From the NCBI GenBank assembly GCA_963745675.1, contig CAVUYM010000016.1, positions 1-64,000 on the forward strand: a DNA stretch of 64,000 nucleotides. Direction: 5' to 3'. The stretch is from JAUIIK01 sp963745675 (lineage in GTDB: Bacteria; Chloroflexota; Chloroflexia; Thermomicrobiales; CFX8). Of the stretch, positions 62,374 to 64,000 are shown in pieces. Both the position numbers and the translations under genes were made by a program. The notes under the pieces are model-generated. The model made no database searches, was not told the DNA's origin, and saw only the letters and a program-made list of their open reading frames with translations. Position 1 is the stretch's first letter. Each line of letters starts with the position of its first letter.

Positions 62374-63597
62374 ATGAAGACATGCCGGAGCTACCCGGCC
62401 ATCACCAGCCTCATTCTGCTGACGATCGCGGCCGGTTTCTCTGTCGCGTTGTCTGGCTGTGGGCAAGCTGCGGATGGAAGCGCGCAGATTTCGAGTACCC
62501 CGACAACAACGATGACCGCGGAGCAACCTACTGCTCCCCCTGACGACGGACTAGCTCCACTCGAACCCGCTAGCGGGACGTATTTCGGCGTTAATCTCGA
62601 CTGGTCAAACGACAGTGCCGCCAGCTTCAATGAACGGCTCGGCAAACAGGCCGCGGTCTACGTCCAGTTCGTGCGCTTTCCTCTCTTGGAGGAAGAACAG
62701 CTCTATCTCAACGACTTCTTCGAGCAGGTCGCTGAACAGCAGGGCATCGCGCTATTGACGCTCGAGCCAACGATAACGCTGAACGAGGTAACGCCCGATG
62801 TCGCAAATAGCTTCGCCGGCTATCTCAGCGACGTGGAAAAAGAGCACGATGTATCGATCATGGTTCGATTTGCACATGAGATGAATGGTTCCTGGTATAG
62901 CTGGAGCCAGCAACCCGAGGAATACATTGCGGCCTTCCGAACCCTGGCGAACGCAGTTCATGCAGCTGCTCCCAATACCGCCATACTCTGGGCGCCAAAC
63001 TACGGCGATGGCTACCCGTTCAGCGGCGGCGCGTATGCGGCAACACCGGGCAGCTCCGCCTTCGCCCTACTGGATACGAATAAGGACGGGCAGCTTGATC
63101 CAAGCGACGACCCGTACACGCCTTACTACCCCGGTGACGATGTCGTTGACTGGGTCGGTATTTCGCTTTACCACTGGGGCAGCGCCTGGCCCTGGGGTGA
63201 GAATGAGATTCCGGAAGCGAACAAGTTCAGCGACCAGCTGACCGGAAACTACAATGGCTCGAACGGTGACGGCCGTGATGTCCCTGACTTCTACGGCATC
63301 TTCGGCGAACAACATGGCAAACCGGTCGCGATCGTTGAGACCGCCGCGCTCTACAACCCACAGCTTGGCGGGGCAAGCGCGCTGGAGATCAAACAGGCCT
63401 GGTGGAACCAGGTTTACGAAGCTGGCATACGCGAGCGCTTTCCACAGATCAAGATGATCAACTGGTTTGAATGGGACAAGTTCGAGACGGAAATCAACGG
63501 GCGCATTGACTGGACATTGACGAAAGATCCGGAGACGCTCAACGCCTTCCTCCAGGATTTCGATAGCGAAAGCTACATCTTCGCGCCGCTCCCGTGA
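62374..63597 (+). CDS. GH26-like glycoside hydrolase lipoprotein
   Basis: 407 residues. Lipobox ALSGC with Cys 29, after the hydrophobic stretch SLILLTIAAGFSVA. A Thr/Pro linker leads to the barrel with FGVNLDWSNDSAASFNERLG. Acid/base Glu 169 lies in MVRFAHEMNGSWYSWSQQP and nucleophile Glu 322 in AIVETAALYNPQ. WAPNYGDGY and IKMINWFEWDKFE are further family landmarks. GH26 enzymes hydrolyse beta-mannan or beta-1,3/1,4-xylan. A calcium-type loop, DTNKDGQLDPSDD, sits at 234-246. It lies opposite the cellulose-synthase-like gene across 272 bases. It may trim the polymer during export; this pairing is inference. Confidence 0.75.
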   Translation: MKTCRSYPAITSLILLTIAAGFSVALSGCGQAADGSAQISSTPTTTMTAEQPTAPPDDGLAPLEPASGTYFGVNLDWSNDSAASFNERLGKQAAVYVQFVRFPLLEEEQLYLNDFFEQVAEQQGIALLTLEPTITLNEVTPDVANSFAGYLSDVEKEHDVSIMVRFAHEMNGSWYSWSQQPEEYIAAFRTLANAVHAAAPNTAILWAPNYGDGYPFSGGAYAATPGSSAFALLDTNKDGQLDPSDDPYTPYYPGDDVVDWVGISLYHWGSAWPWGENEIPEANKFSDQLTGNYNGSNGDGRDVPDFYGIFGEQHGKPVAIVETAALYNPQLGGASALEIKQAWWNQVYEAGIRERFPQIKMINWFEWDKFETEINGRIDWTLTKDPETLNAFLQDFDSESYIFAPLP

Positions 63598-63679
63598 CCC
63601 AAGGAGCTTCAGATAGCCCCTGTATTGGTCCGCTCATGCTATAGATGGTGAAAATGACCATCTTGGAATGGAGCGAACC

Positions 63680-64000
63680 ATGAGCACTATTGAAAATGTC
63701 GATCTCCTGATCCGCGGCGGCCGGGTCATCGATCCGGCTTCCGACTTCGACGGCACAGCCGATGTCGCTATCACCGGCAACTACATCGTTGAGGTTGGTC
63801 CGAATCTCAATCACCTCGGCGCAACGCGAGAAATCGATGCCCGTGGATTGCTGGTTGTTCCAGGGCTGATCGACATTCATGCCCACACCTATACCCACAT
63901 CAGCCACAGCATCGATCCCGACCTGATCGGCGTTCAGTCGGGCGTCACGACGGTCATCGACGCAGGAACAGCCGGTCCCTGCACCTGGGGGCCCTTCTAC
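63680..64000 (+). CDS. amidohydrolase family protein (partial, runs off the window)
   Basis: Starts MSTIENVDLLIRGGRVIDPA at 63680, with a GGAGCGA site. The first 107 residues show the amidohydrolase N-terminal beta domain and the metal-binding DIHAHTYTH motif, preceded by DARGLLVVPGL, then VQSGVTTVIDAGTAG. This matches dihydroorotase-like deacetylases and metallohydrolases (COG3964 type). It is cut by the window edge, so substrate and full length are unknown. Confidence 0.8.
   Translation, partial: MSTIENVDLLIRGGRVIDPASDFDGTADVAITGNYIVEVGPNLNHLGATREIDARGLLVVPGLIDIHAHTYTHISHSIDPDLIGVQSGVTTVIDAGTAGPCTWGPFY

Overview
The window looks like a chromosomal segment of a Chloroflexota bacterium, probably of the Thermomicrobia/Sphaerobacter type. 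The basis is inference from gene content: GC-rich DNA, many secreted or surface beta-rich proteins with simple N-terminal anchors and no outer-membrane barrel, a Ser/Thr kinase fused to a PD40 propeller, a secreted family ending in the 'LTYTPDNPEGW' region seen in that phylum, an actinobacterial-style GlgE/TreS-maltokinase route, and many short palindromic intergenic repeats. No rRNA, tRNA, CRISPR array, phage or transposase gene was found.

Layout. 1-4.4 kb: a broken NUDIX gene, two paralogous stalk-and-head surface proteins (minus strand) and a methyltransferase remnant. 4.4-9.2 kb: a secreted seven-repeat FG-GAP/VCBS protein, two unknown genes and a P-loop kinase. 9.1-14.5 kb: gamma-glutamyltranspeptidase, a GIY-YIG gene between inverted 31-32 bp repeats, a DUF1989 protein, OsmC, a deazaflavin-dependent oxidoreductase and DinB. 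14.7-22.6 kb: a glutaredoxin-thioredoxin reductase fusion, an EamA transporter, a beta-helix surface protein, an MFS transporter and a second DinB. 23-28 kb: a beta-helix remnant, a receptor with tandem kinase and pseudokinase domains plus a propeller, a secreted protein and a cupin. 28.3-45 kb: a dense alpha-glucan/trehalose cluster (glgE, treS-maltokinase, malQ, glgB, treZ, GH57, treY). 45-59 kb: a PYROXD2-like oxidoreductase, two tandem alpha/beta hydrolases, an HD-GYP/LuxR regulator, a DszB-like desulfinase, an AI-2E family permease, a zinc metallopeptidase, an amidase and a GMC oxidoreductase. 59-64 kb: a DUF389 membrane protein, a PilZ-bearing cellulose-synthase-like glycosyltransferase divergent from a GH26-like lipoprotein, and the start of an amidohydrolase.

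How they work together. The glucan cluster forms a nearly closed cycle. TreS makes maltose from trehalose, maltokinase phosphorylates it, GlgE polymerises maltose-1-phosphate, GlgB branches the polymer, MalQ rearranges it, and TreY/TreZ release trehalose again. Several genes overlap as ATGA. Each of the three wider gaps carries a different palindromic repeat. The HD-GYP/LuxR protein and the PilZ glycosyltransferase hint at c-di-GMP control of exopolysaccharide.

A caution: about twenty frameshifts and one in-frame amber codon interrupt otherwise well-conserved genes. Some fall at G-runs, so sequencing or assembly indels are a real possibility. I give full spans and state where each frame breaks.
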